Shown here: positions 36,187 to 44,001 of the stretch, in pieces
Position numbering within the stretch: the stretch's first letter is position 1
How the letters are laid out: the number at the start of each line of letters is the position of its first letter
From: Streptomyces coelicoflavus
GTDB lineage: Bacteria; Actinomycetota; Actinomycetes; Streptomycetales; Streptomycetaceae
NCBI RefSeq assembly: GCF_003112555.1
Contig: NZ_BEWB01000007.1
Location: forward strand, 310,001-374,000
Direction of reading: 5' to 3'
DNA: 64,000 bases
Notes under the pieces: model-generated
What the model was told of the DNA's origin: nothing
The model's database searches: none
What the model saw: the letters and a program-made list of their open reading frames with translations, nothing else
Program-made: the position numbers and the translations under genes

Positions 36187-37455
36187 TCAGGAGTCGCTGC
36201 CCAGCGTCTCGGTGATGGTCCTGGAGGCCTCGGCCGCCGCGGACGCGGCGTCCTTGCCGGTGAGTACGGCCGTCATGTACTCCTTGATCGGGTTCTTGGC
36301 CTCGACCGCCGCCCACTGGGGCGTGTTGGGCGTGGCACGGCCGTGCGCCGCGCCGGCCGCCATGGCGGCGGTGCCCGGGTCGTCGGCGACGGCGCCGGCC
36401 AGGGTCGTCTTGTTCGGCACGTAGCTCATGGCGACGGCGAGCTTCTTCTGCCAGGCGTCGCCGGTCAGTTCGCGGATGAAGGTGAAAGCCTCCTCCTGGT
36501 GGGCGGCGACGGCCGGGACGACCAGGTCCGAACCGCCGGTGAAGACGGCGCCCGGACGGTCGGCGGTCTTGCCGGGGATCGGGAAGAAGCCGAGCTTGCC
36601 CTTGAGTTCGGGGTTCTTCTCCTCGATGACCTTGGCCCCGCCCGGCACGGCGATGATCTGGGCCACCTGGCCCTTCGCCATCACCTCCGCCTGCGGCGGC
36701 TGGGCCTCGTCCGAGTCCTTGGGGCCCTGGCCGAGGGCCTGGAGACGTCGGTAGAAGTCCATGGCGCGCAGCGCGGCCGGGCTGTCGAGGCCGCCCTTCC
36801 ACTCGCCGCCCGACTTCACGGCCAGGTCGCCGCCCTCGTCCCAGACGAAGCCGGACAGGACATACCAGTTCTGGCCGGGCAGGTAGATCCCCTGGTTGCC
36901 GCCCTTGTCCAGTTTGCGGGTGGCGGCCATCCACTGGTCCCGGGTCCTGATCCGCGAGGCGTCGACACCGGCCTGTTCGAACAGGTCGGTGCGGTGGATG
37001 ACGACCCGGTTGGCCGCGTAGTACGGGATGCCGTACTGCTTGCCGTCGTACGATCCGGGCTCCGCGAGCCCTTCCAGCCAGGTGTCGCCGCCCAGCTCCT
37101 CCACCCGGTCCGAGAAGTCGGTGAGGCCGCCGCTCTGCGCGTACTGGGCGACCTGGGTGTTGCCGACCTCGATGACGTCCGGGGCGTCGTTGCTGGCCAG
37201 GGCGGCGGTCACCTTCTCGCCGATGCCCTCCCACTCCTGAATCTGGATCTTCAGGTCGATGCCCGGGTGGGCCTTCTCGAAGCCCGTCTCGAACTCCTTC
37301 TGGAACTCGGCGGAGACGCTGTCGCGCATGAGCCACACGTCGAGCCCGGTGCTGCCGCCGGCGCCGTCCGAGGCCGAGTCGCCGGACGAGGAACACGCGG
37401 TGAGCCCGGCGCCGAGCACCAGCGCGGAGAGCAGGGCGAGCGAACGGTACTTCAC
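36187..37455 (-). CDS. Sugar-binding lipoprotein (second importer)
   Basis: 422 aa from GTG 37455 with GAGG 7 bases upstream. Lipobox with Cys21 (AGLTAC), Ser/Gly linker, then a family 1 solute-binding fold (GLDVWLMRDSVSAEFQKEFE, NDAPDVIEVGNTQVAQYA, SYVPNKTTLAGAV). It is the first gene of the importer-GH20-GH16 operon and is divergent from a GntR-type regulator gene across a region rich in ACCAGT repeats. An N-acetylhexosamine-containing or beta-glucan oligosaccharide is the likely ligand, inferred from the enzymes. Confidence 0.92.
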   Translation of the reverse strand: MKYRSLALLSALVLGAGLTACSSSGDSASDGAGGSTGLDVWLMRDSVSAEFQKEFETGFEKAHPGIDLKIQIQEWEGIGEKVTAALASNDAPDVIEVGNTQVAQYAQSGGLTDFSDRVEELGGDTWLEGLAEPGSYDGKQYGIPYYAANRVVIHRTDLFEQAGVDASRIRTRDQWMAATRKLDKGGNQGIYLPGQNWYVLSGFVWDEGGDLAVKSGGEWKGGLDSPAALRAMDFYRRLQALGQGPKDSDEAQPPQAEVMAKGQVAQIIAVPGGAKVIEEKNPELKGKLGFFPIPGKTADRPGAVFTGGSDLVVPAVAAHQEEAFTFIRELTGDAWQKKLAVAMSYVPNKTTLAGAVADDPGTAAMAAGAAHGRATPNTPQWAAVEAKNPIKEYMTAVLTGKDAASAAAEASRTITETLGSDS

Positions 37456-37499
37456 GGTTCACCTCTGGGAGAGCTGGAAGGGTCGACGCAGCCACACTT

Positions 37500-37666
37500 G
37501 ACCAGTAAGGGATGCAAGGCTTACCAGTTGGCGTTGCTCGAAGGTGGCATGGACCAATGAGGGCGTCAACCCCTCGCGTATGTACGGGTTTTCGGCCGAG
37601 GAGACCGGGGAGTGGCTGGTTCATGCCCTATGTGGACAGGTAAGCTCGGCTGACCAGTGGACCAGT
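37500..37666. promoter_or_regulatory. ACCAGT repeat cluster, probable operators of the GntR regulator
   Basis: The 225-bp gap between divergent genes holds GACCAGT at 37500-37506, 37652-37658 and 37660-37666, TACCAGT at 37522-37528 and the variant GACCAAT at 37552-37558, all in the same orientation. The last two exact copies are 8 bases apart and sit just before the regulator start. TGGTC/GACCA half sites are typical of GntR/HutC-family operators such as DasR sites, although those are inverted repeats. Confidence 0.65.
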
Positions 37667-37680
37667 TACGGGAGTACTGC

Positions 37681-38526
37681 ATGGAGATCGACGCCGCCGC
37701 CTCCGGTGCGGTGCTCAAGCGGGAGCGCGTCCGCGACGCCATCCTGGAACTCATCGAGGACCGGCGCCCGGGCGACGCGATCCCCTCGGAGCGCACCCTG
37801 TGCGCCGAACTCGGCGTCTCCCGGCCCACCTTGCGCGCCGCGGTCGACGAACTGGTGGTCGCCGGGCTGCTGGTGCGCGAGCACGGCCGGGGGATGTTCG
37901 TCGCCGCCGAGAAGATCACCCAGGAACTGGTCTCCGGCCGGCAGGCCTTCAGCCTCCCGCAGGCCTCCGGTGCCTGGACCAGCAGGCTCCTGGAGGTCCG
38001 CACCCTGCCCGCGGGTGCCCGGGTGGGCCGCAAACTGCGCATGTCACCGGCGGCGCAGATCCACTACGTGGCCCGCCTGCGCCTGGTCGACGGCTCACCC
38101 ATGGCCATCGAGTACCTGCACGTCCCCGCCGGTCTCGTCTCGGACCTGACCAGTGAGGAACTGGAGCAGGGCGACCTGTACCAGCACCTGGGCGACCGGC
38201 ACGGCGTCCGGGTCAGCGAGGCCGTGCAGTCCATCGAGCCGACCGTGGTCACCCGCGCGGAGGCCGACCTGCTCGACGTGCCCGAACTCTCCCCGGCGCT
38301 GCTCTTCGAGCGCCTGACCACCGACACCCGGGGCGTGCCCGTCGAGTACGTGCACTCCCTCTACCGGGGCGACCGGTACCGGATCGTCTCCCGGCTCACC
38401 CTGGGCCCGCGCGACCAGGCGCCACCACCAGGCGAGGGTCACCCCCCGGGCATCCCGCCGGGGGACTTCACCACCAAGGGCCCCGTCACGCTCTCCACGC
38501 GCGGGGTGGTGCAGGACGGGATGTAG
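37681..38526 (+). CDS. GntR-family (HutC/UTRA) transcriptional regulator
   Basis: 281 aa. Winged-helix DNA-binding domain at about 12-80 (RDAILELIEDRRPGDAIPSERTLCAELGVSRPTLRAAVDEL), then a UTRA ligand-binding domain at about 95-240 (SPMAIEYLHVPAGLV; VPVEYVHSLYRGDRYRIVSRL). The family binds sugars or sugar phosphates. It has the same overall plan as DasR, but the sequence differs enough that I do not call it DasR. A proline-rich tail of about 35 residues is added. GGGAG precedes ATG 37681; an in-frame GTG lies at 37657. It probably represses the divergent importer operon and itself. Confidence 0.9.
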   Translation: MEIDAAASGAVLKRERVRDAILELIEDRRPGDAIPSERTLCAELGVSRPTLRAAVDELVVAGLLVREHGRGMFVAAEKITQELVSGRQAFSLPQASGAWTSRLLEVRTLPAGARVGRKLRMSPAAQIHYVARLRLVDGSPMAIEYLHVPAGLVSDLTSEELEQGDLYQHLGDRHGVRVSEAVQSIEPTVVTRAEADLLDVPELSPALLFERLTTDTRGVPVEYVHSLYRGDRYRIVSRLTLGPRDQAPPPGEGHPPGIPPGDFTTKGPVTLSTRGVVQDGM

Positions 38527-38578
38527 CGGCGCCGCTCTCGGCGACCGGACGCGCCGAAGGGCTGGGCAGTGCCCGGTT

Positions 38579-38648
38579 GTGCTCGGAAGTGCTCGGAACA
38601 GCCGTGCATCGAGCACGTATTGACATGTCACGGCAGAGCCCGCAGAGT
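38579..38648 (+). promoter_or_regulatory. Repeat-bearing promoter region of the GH109-type gene
   Basis: Two tandem GTGCTCGGAA copies (38579-38588 and 38589-38598) are followed by an inverted CGAGCAC (38610-38616). A -35-like TTGACA (38620-38625) with a weak -10 near 38643 lies next to it. The arrangement looks like an operator beside a promoter. A further CGACAGCT tandem repeat is found near 38666-38682 in the leader. Confidence 0.5.
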
Positions 38649-38749
38649 CATGCCCCGAAAGTGTTCGACAGCTCGACAGCTCGACGTTGCCCGACAACGC
38701 CCGACCGCGCCCCGACCGTGATGCGAACGCCACGAGGAGTGTTGCCGTC

Positions 38750-40171
38750 ATGTCCGAAACGCCCGCTGTCTCACGCCGACTGCTCCTGGGCTCGGCCGCC
38801 GCCACCGGAGCCCTGGCGGCCGGGATCGGAGCCGTCGCCCCCGCCGCGTCGGCGGCCGAGCAGGCGCCCCGCCGCAGGCCCGGCCAGAAGTCGATGATCG
38901 GCGTGCCCTTCGCCGCCCACAGAACGGTGCGCGTCGGCGTCATCGGACTCGGCAACCGCGGCGCAAGCATGATCACCGGTTGGGCGGCCGTGCCGGGCTG
39001 CACCGTGACCGCCGTCTGCGACATCCGCGCCGACCGGGCCAAGCGCGCCGCCGACCGCCTGGAGAGCAAGGGCAAGCCGCGCCCCGCCGAGTACGGCGGC
39101 TCCGCCGACTCCTACGCCCGGATGCTGCGCCGCGACGACATCGACCTCGTGTACATCGCCACGCCCTGGGAGTTCCACTACGAGCACGGCCGGGCCGCGC
39201 TGCTCAGCGGCAGGCACGCCGTCGTGGAACTCCCCGTCGCGACGGAACTGCGGCAGCTGTGGGACCTCGTCGACACCTCCGAACGCACCCGCAGGCACCT
39301 GCTCCTGTCCGAGAACTGCAGCTACGGCCGCAACGAGCTGGCCATGCTGAAGGCGGCCCACGACGGCCTGTTCGGGGACATCACCAACGGCCACGGCGGT
39401 TACCTGCACGACCTGCGCGAACTCCTCTTCTCCGACACGTACTACACCGACTCCTGGCGACGCCTGTGGCACACCCGCAGCACCGCCTCCTTCTACCCCA
39501 TGCACGGCCTGGCCCCCATCGCGGCCGCCATGGACGTCAACCGCGGCGACCGCATGACCACCCTGCGCGCCACCACGACGGCCCCGAAGGGGCTGGCCGA
39601 CTACCGGGCCCGCTTCGTCCCCCGGGACCACCCGTCCTGGAAGGAGACCTACATCAACGGTGACCTGGTCACCTGCATGATCGAAACGGCGAAGGGCAGG
39701 ACGATCCGGGCGGAGCACGACGTGAGTTCGCCCCGGCCCTACAGCCGGATCAACACCCTCGCCGGCAGCCGAGGCATCGTCGAGGACTACGCGGGACCAG
39801 CCCCGACCGGCGCCCGTGTCTACGTCGAACCGGACCACAGCGGCCACACCTGGCGCGACTTCGAGGGCTACCGCAAGGAGTACGACCACTGGCTGTGGCA
39901 GAAGGTCGGGGACGACGCCGCGAACAACGGCGGCCACGGCGGCATGGACTACGTGCTCCAGTGGCGCACGGTCCAGCTGATGCGCGCGGGCCTGGTCCCG
40001 GACATCGACGTCTACGACTCGGCCGCCTGGTGCTCGCCCGTCCCCCTCAGCGTCACGTCCCTGGCCAGGGGCGGCCGCCCGGTCGAGATCCCCGACTTCA
40101 CCCGGGGCGCGTGGCGGGAGCGCAGGGCCGGCCTCGACTCCGCGCCCACCGACATGCCGCCCGTCGGCTGA
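38750..40171 (+). CDS. Tat-exported Gfo/Idh/MocA-type protein, GH109-like (alpha-N-acetylgalactosaminidase family)
   Basis: 473 aa. Twin-arginine signal (SRRLLLGSAAATGALAAG), then a Rossmann fold (VRVGVIGLGNRGASM) and the MocA-type C-terminal domain. The secreted location, length and HYEHGRAALLSGRHAVVELPVA region fit GH109, whose members use tightly bound NAD to cleave terminal alpha-GalNAc. The NAD would have to be loaded before Tat export. GAGGAG lies about 10 bases before ATG 38750. It follows the GntR gene with a 223-bp gap and has its own promoter region. A role on GalNAc-containing polymers is inferred. Confidence 0.82.
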   Translation: MSETPAVSRRLLLGSAAATGALAAGIGAVAPAASAAEQAPRRRPGQKSMIGVPFAAHRTVRVGVIGLGNRGASMITGWAAVPGCTVTAVCDIRADRAKRAADRLESKGKPRPAEYGGSADSYARMLRRDDIDLVYIATPWEFHYEHGRAALLSGRHAVVELPVATELRQLWDLVDTSERTRRHLLLSENCSYGRNELAMLKAAHDGLFGDITNGHGGYLHDLRELLFSDTYYTDSWRRLWHTRSTASFYPMHGLAPIAAAMDVNRGDRMTTLRATTTAPKGLADYRARFVPRDHPSWKETYINGDLVTCMIETAKGRTIRAEHDVSSPRPYSRINTLAGSRGIVEDYAGPAPTGARVYVEPDHSGHTWRDFEGYRKEYDHWLWQKVGDDAANNGGHGGMDYVLQWRTVQLMRAGLVPDIDVYDSAAWCSPVPLSVTSLARGGRPVEIPDFTRGAWRERRAGLDSAPTDMPPVG

Positions 40172-40207
40172 GCACGGAGCACCGGCCGCGACACCGGCCG
40201 GGACGCC

Positions 40208-40966
40208 CTACCGCGACAGGACCTCTTCCGGGCCCATGACGACGACCGGTTCCCTGTCCGGGTCCAGGACGGTCAGCAGCGCCCGCATGTGCTCCTCGCT
40301 CAGGGACACGCAGGCGTTGGTCGGCCCGTCGTGGTCCACGTGGATCCAGACCCCGCCGCCCTTGTCCTCGCCCATGGGGCGGGTCTTGTCCAGCGGGGTG
40401 GTGCCGGGCACCCGGTTGTAGTCGATGGCGACCACGTAGTCGAAGGACCCCTCTAGGGGCTCGCCCAGATACCCGGTGCCCGACACGGAGAACTGCGGAT
40501 CCTCGTCGTAGGGGAGCAGGGTGCCCGGGTCGGGCAGCCGGCCCCCCGCGTCGCTGAGGCCGAAGACACCGATGGGCGTGTGCAGATCGCCCGCCTCGTG
40601 GTCGTCGGTCCAGCCGCGCAGGCCGTTGTGGGCGGGCCACGGACCTGCGACGGCGCGCCAGCCCTCGGCCGGGTACCGCTCGTAGAGCACCACCCGGGAC
40701 TGCGACGAACTCTCGGTCTCACCGGTGACCACCAGGGCCTGCCGGGTGCCGGCCGGGAGACGCTCCCGCATGACCGGCCCGATCCCCGGCAGCGGCCGGG
40801 GGAACGAGCGCGGGGGCGCGGGGCGCGGGGCCGGGGAGGCGGAACTCCCGGGCGCGTGCGCGTCCTGCGAGGAGGCGCCCGTGTGCTCCCGGGCGCAGCC
40901 GGTGGCCAGCACGCCGGTGCACACGACGGCGCCGATCACCAGGGCCAGCGCTTTCCTGACGGTCAT
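40208..40966 (-). CDS. L,D-transpeptidase-like (YkuD family) lipoprotein
   Basis: 252 aa from ATG 40966 (GGAG upstream). Lipobox Cys24 (LATGC), a Pro/Ser-rich linker, then a YkuD-like domain. The motif GGGVWIHVDHDGPTNACVSLSEEHM gives the His and nucleophile Cys of L,D-transpeptidases in a divergent form (usual pattern HGT...S-GC). GDLHTPIGVF is the usual lead-in strand. It may cross-link peptidoglycan or act as a related acyl-transfer enzyme outside the membrane. Convergent with the GH109-type gene. Confidence 0.8.
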   Translation of the reverse strand: MTVRKALALVIGAVVCTGVLATGCAREHTGASSQDAHAPGSSASPAPRPAPPRSFPRPLPGIGPVMRERLPAGTRQALVVTGETESSSQSRVVLYERYPAEGWRAVAGPWPAHNGLRGWTDDHEAGDLHTPIGVFGLSDAGGRLPDPGTLLPYDEDPQFSVSGTGYLGEPLEGSFDYVVAIDYNRVPGTTPLDKTRPMGEDKGGGVWIHVDHDGPTNACVSLSEEHMRALLTVLDPDREPVVVMGPEEVLSR

Positions 40967-40986
40967 ATCGATCTCCGACTCCGTGG

Positions 40987-41010
40987 GTGGTCTCTTCATA
41001 GCTAGACCAC
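40987..41010. promoter_or_regulatory. GTGGTCT...AGACCAC inverted repeat before the transpeptidase-like gene
   Basis: Seven-base perfect inverted arms separated by ten bases, centred about 33 bases before ATG 40966. The arms resemble half sites of GntR-type (DasR-like) operators, but the 10-base gap is wider than in a standard dre site. The rest of the 331-bp gap up to 41297 holds the cold-shock gene leader. Confidence 0.4.
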
Positions 41011-41154
41011 TTCCGGAACCGGGTTGTGCGGCCGCCTCGCCGTGTCGCCCGGATGGCGCAGCGAGGGCCCGCGCGGCGGTGGCCGGGGGCCCCGGTCTGC
41101 AACAAGGTTCCCGCTCACACCCCTTACTCACTGGTGAGGCTCGGACATGCCGTG

Positions 41155-41213
41155 TAGCGTCAGCATCAGATGTCGTGGTTCGCCCAGACCGCCCGCGCCG
41201 GAGTGCGGGCGGT
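41155..41213 (+). promoter_or_regulatory. Promoter element and leader hairpin of the cold-shock gene
   Basis: TAGCGT at 41155-41160 is a plausible -10. It is followed by a leader of about 130 bases containing a hairpin with 9-bp arms ACCGCCCGC and GCGGGCGGT (41188-41213) that runs into TTTGCT, a terminator-like shape. Long structured leaders are usual for cold-shock genes and may control translation or read-through with temperature. Confidence 0.5.
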
Positions 41214-41297
41214 TTGCTGTGCAATGCCGGAGGACCAGGACGACCACCTCCGGGTTCGCGCGGTGCGAATCCGATAACGGCTGAAAGGCAAAAAGGC

Positions 41298-41501
41298 ATG
41301 GCCAGCGGAACTGTCAAGTGGTTCAACTCTGAAAAGGGCTTCGGCTTCATCGCGCAGGACGGCGGCGGCCCCGACGTCTTCGCGCACTACTCCAACATCA
41401 ACGCTCAGGGCTACCGCGAGCTGCAGGAAGGCCAGGCCGTGACCTTCGACATCACCCAGGGCCAGAAGGGCCCGCAGGCGGAGAACATCACCCCCGCCTG
41501 A
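41298..41501 (+). CDS. Cold-shock protein (CspA family)
   Basis: 67 aa, the full length of a single cold-shock domain. RNA-binding motifs KGFGFI (RNP1) and VFAHYSNI (RNP2) are intact, and the N-terminus is the standard GTVKWFN. It binds single-stranded nucleic acid as an RNA chaperone. AAAGGCAAAAAGG precedes the ATG. A terminator follows. Confidence 0.97.
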   Translation: MASGTVKWFNSEKGFGFIAQDGGGPDVFAHYSNINAQGYRELQEGQAVTFDITQGQKGPQAENITPA

Positions 41502-41518
41502 CCGGGAGATCGTCAGCG

Positions 41519-41559
41519 GGGCGGGCCCCCGGGAACGCTTGTTTCCCGGGGGCCCGCCC
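41519..41559. terminator. Bidirectional terminator with 17-bp perfect arms
   Basis: GGGCGGGCCCCCGGGAA pairs with TTCCCGGGGGCCCGCCC around a 7-base loop (CGCTTGT). It sits between the cold-shock gene and the converging alpha/beta hydrolase gene. Confidence 0.9.
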
Positions 41560-41595
41560 TGTGGCGTACCGCCGCCCGCCGGACGCGCGCGGACG

Positions 41596-42429
41596 TCAGG
41601 GAACGCGGCGGAAGAAGTCGAGCAGGGCCGCCGTCAACTCGGCGGGCGCGTCCTCCTGGACCAGATGACCCGCATGGGCGATCGGCTCCCATCGGGCACC
41701 GGGGACCAGACCGGCCAGTTCGCGTCCCTTGGCCACGGGGATCCAGGCGTCGTCCTCGCCCCAGCAGATCAGCGTCGGCACGTCGATCCCGGCGTACCGG
41801 TCCTGCACCTCGTCCGTGTACCGCTGGTCCGCCTGGGCGATCTGCCGGTAGAAGGCCGGCTGCCCCGTTTCGCCCAGCCACGGCTCGACCAGTCGGTCCA
41901 GGACCGCCGGATGCAGGCCCGGGCCGCCGGTGGAACCGACGTACTCACGCACCAGCGCCCGGTGCAGCGACTCGGGCAGCCGCGCGAAGACCTCGGCGTT
42001 CTCGCGGACCAGCCGGAAGAACGGCGACCCCCACGGCGCCAGCGCGACAGGGTCGACCAGGGCGAGCGCCCCGTACCGGGCACCGTGCAGCAGATGCGCC
42101 CGCAGGGCCACGGCGCCGCCGAAGTCGTGGGCGGCCACGAGGGGATCCTCGAGCCCCCAGTGGTCCAGCAGCCCGGCGAAGACCCGGCCCTGCGCGGCCA
42201 GCGACACGTCCTGTCCGGCGGCCTTCTCCGACCTCCCGTAGCCCGGCATGTCCCAGACGAACACCTGGTGGTCGCGGGCCAGGGAGCGGGCCACCGCGCG
42301 CCAGACGTACGAGGAGAACGGCGTACCGTGCAGCAGGACCAGCGGACGCCCGCCGGGGTCGCCCAGCCGGTTCCAGCGGACGGTCCCCGAACCACTGGGG
42401 AACGACTCGGGCAACGGCCATGCGGACAT
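41596..42429 (-). CDS. Alpha/beta hydrolase, haloalkane dehalogenase/epoxide hydrolase type
   Basis: 277 aa from ATG 42429 with GGAG upstream. Oxyanion motif LLHGTPFSSYVW, nucleophile Asp in AAHDFGGAVAL (Asp rather than Ser, as in dehalogenases and epoxide hydrolases), acid in GEDDAWIP and catalytic His in AHAGHLVQ. Cytoplasmic. It lies 34 bases downstream of the methyltransferase gene on the same strand. Natural substrate unknown. Confidence 0.88.
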   Translation of the reverse strand: MSAWPLPESFPSGSGTVRWNRLGDPGGRPLVLLHGTPFSSYVWRAVARSLARDHQVFVWDMPGYGRSEKAAGQDVSLAAQGRVFAGLLDHWGLEDPLVAAHDFGGAVALRAHLLHGARYGALALVDPVALAPWGSPFFRLVRENAEVFARLPESLHRALVREYVGSTGGPGLHPAVLDRLVEPWLGETGQPAFYRQIAQADQRYTDEVQDRYAGIDVPTLICWGEDDAWIPVAKGRELAGLVPGARWEPIAHAGHLVQEDAPAELTAALLDFFRRVP

Positions 42430-42463
42430 GGTGCGGTCTCCTTCCGGTCGGGCGCGGCTCACG

Positions 42464-43279
42464 TCACGGCTTGCGGGCGAGTCCGCCGTGTTCGCCGATG
42501 GGCTTCGGGGCCTCGGCGCCCGCCTCGGGACGCCACAGGGTCACCGGGACCACGCCGGGATCCACCAGTTCCAGCCCGTCGAAGAACGCCGTGATCCGGT
42601 CGACGGTGCGCAGGACGTACGGCGCGGCACCGCTCTCGTTGTAGGCGTCCTGGGCGCGCTCGAACTCGGGGTCGACGCCTCGCGAACCGTCGTTGACGGA
42701 GAGGTAGCTGCCGGACGGCAGGGCGCCGACCAGCCGGGAGACGACGGAGCGCGCCCGGTCGTAGTCGGGGATGTGGCCCAGGATGTTGCTGAGGATCAGG
42801 GCGATCGGCCGGTCGAAGTCCAGCGTCTCGGCGGCGGCCGCCAGGACGGCGTCGGGGTCGAGCACGTCGGCGTCGATGTACGCGGTCGCGCCCTCGGGGG
42901 TGGAGTAGAGCAGCGCGCGGGCGTGGGCGAGGACCATCGGGTCGTTGTCCACGTAGACGATCCGCGTCTCGGGCGCGATGCGCTGGGCGACCTCGTGGGT
43001 GTTGTCGGCGGTCGGCAGCCCGGTACCGATGTCGAGGAACTGCCGGATGCCCGCCTCGGTGACCAGGTGGGTGATGTTGCGGCGCAGGAAGGCGCGGCTG
43101 CTGCGCGCGATGGTGACGATGCCGGGGAAGACGGCGGTGTAGGCGTCGCCGGCCTGCTCGTCGACCGGGTAGTTGTCCTTCCCGCCCAGCCAGTAGTTCC
43201 AGATCCGGGCCGAGTGCGGCACGGACGTGTCGATCTTCTGCTGCGTCGCGTTGCCGGGTGTCGTCGAGGGGTCGCTCAT
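42464..43279 (-). CDS. SAM-dependent methyltransferase, DUF574/Methyltransf_19 family
   Basis: 271 aa from ATG 43279. The N-terminus has the family signature SVPHSARIWNYWLGGKDNYPVDE. The SAM site is in FLDIGTGLPTADNTHEVAQ and VYVDNDPMVLAHARALL. This actinobacterial family has many copies per Streptomyces genome, and no substrate is established. It is followed by the hydrolase gene and preceded by TetR on the same strand. The ribosome-binding site is weak. Confidence 0.9.
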   Translation of the reverse strand: MSDPSTTPGNATQQKIDTSVPHSARIWNYWLGGKDNYPVDEQAGDAYTAVFPGIVTIARSSRAFLRRNITHLVTEAGIRQFLDIGTGLPTADNTHEVAQRIAPETRIVYVDNDPMVLAHARALLYSTPEGATAYIDADVLDPDAVLAAAAETLDFDRPIALILSNILGHIPDYDRARSVVSRLVGALPSGSYLSVNDGSRGVDPEFERAQDAYNESGAAPYVLRTVDRITAFFDGLELVDPGVVPVTLWRPEAGAEAPKPIGEHGGLARKP

Positions 43280-43387
43280 GAGTGCGGTCCGTCTTTCAGC
43301 CGAGGCGTGGGTGCTTGACCACAACCTACGTCGCAACGGCCCCTTTCTGTACACCGGTTGCCCGACGGCCGGGGCCCGGCCGCGCGG

Positions 43388-43969
43388 CTAACCGGCGCCC
43401 ACCGCTCCCTGCGCGGACGCCGTACGGAGCACGTCGAAGCACTCGGCGAGCAGTGGCCGCAGCGGCCGCTCCCGGTCCCCGTCGATCCAGCGCCGGAAAC
43501 CGACCTTCAGAACGGCGATCGCCGCCTCGGCGGTCAGCCACGCGCCCAGTTCGTCCACGCCGCGCTCGCGCAGCGCGTCGGCGAGTGCGCCGGAGAGGGA
43601 CGCGAGCTTGATCAGCTCTCTCTCCCGCAGCTCCGCGTTGGCGTCGATGACGCTCTGCCGCAGGCCGACCAGGTCCCCGCGCTCCTCGAAGACGCCCGCC
43701 GCGGCGTCGAGGGCGGCGGCCACCGCCGTCATCGGCGCCGCCGTCGCGGGCGCCGCCGCGACGGCGTCCGCGCACAGCTCCTCCAGCATGCTCGAGCCGG
43801 CGAAGAGGACCTCCCGCTTGTCGGCGAAGTGCCGGAAGAACGTGCGCTCCGTCAGGCCCGCACGCTTGGTGATCTCGGCCACCGGGGTCTGTTCGTAGCC
43901 GCGCTCCACGTACAGCTCCAGCGCCGCCTGCTCCAGGCGGCCGCGCGCGTTCGGCTCCCATCGACCCAT
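43388..43969 (-). CDS. TetR-family transcriptional regulator
   Basis: 193 aa. N-terminal helix-turn-helix (TPVAEITKRAGLTERTFFRHFADKREVLF) and an all-helical C-terminal ligand domain of about 135 residues. The stop is TAG at 43388. Its targets are not obvious; the methyltransferase and hydrolase genes downstream on the same strand are candidates. The upstream side holds a decayed kinase fragment. Confidence 0.9.
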   Translation of the reverse strand: MGRWEPNARGRLEQAALELYVERGYEQTPVAEITKRAGLTERTFFRHFADKREVLFAGSSMLEELCADAVAAAPATAAPMTAVAAALDAAAGVFEERGDLVGLRQSVIDANAELRERELIKLASLSGALADALRERGVDELGAWLTAEAAIAVLKVGFRRWIDGDRERPLRPLLAECFDVLRTASAQGAVGAG

Positions 43970-44001
43970 GCCGCGGAGTCTACGCGAGGGCAGGCACTGT
44001 C

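Noticed and set aside
34394..37624. A single 1076-residue open frame on the reverse strand
   Set aside because: Only its last part (34394-35245, GTG start) is the real permease. The rest is an out-of-frame reading of the upstream permease and binding-protein genes.
37681..38526. Calling the GntR regulator DasR, and the importer DasABC
   Set aside because: The layout is das-like, but the DNA-binding and effector regions differ clearly from the DasR sequence as I remember it, and there is no perfect dre palindrome in the gap.
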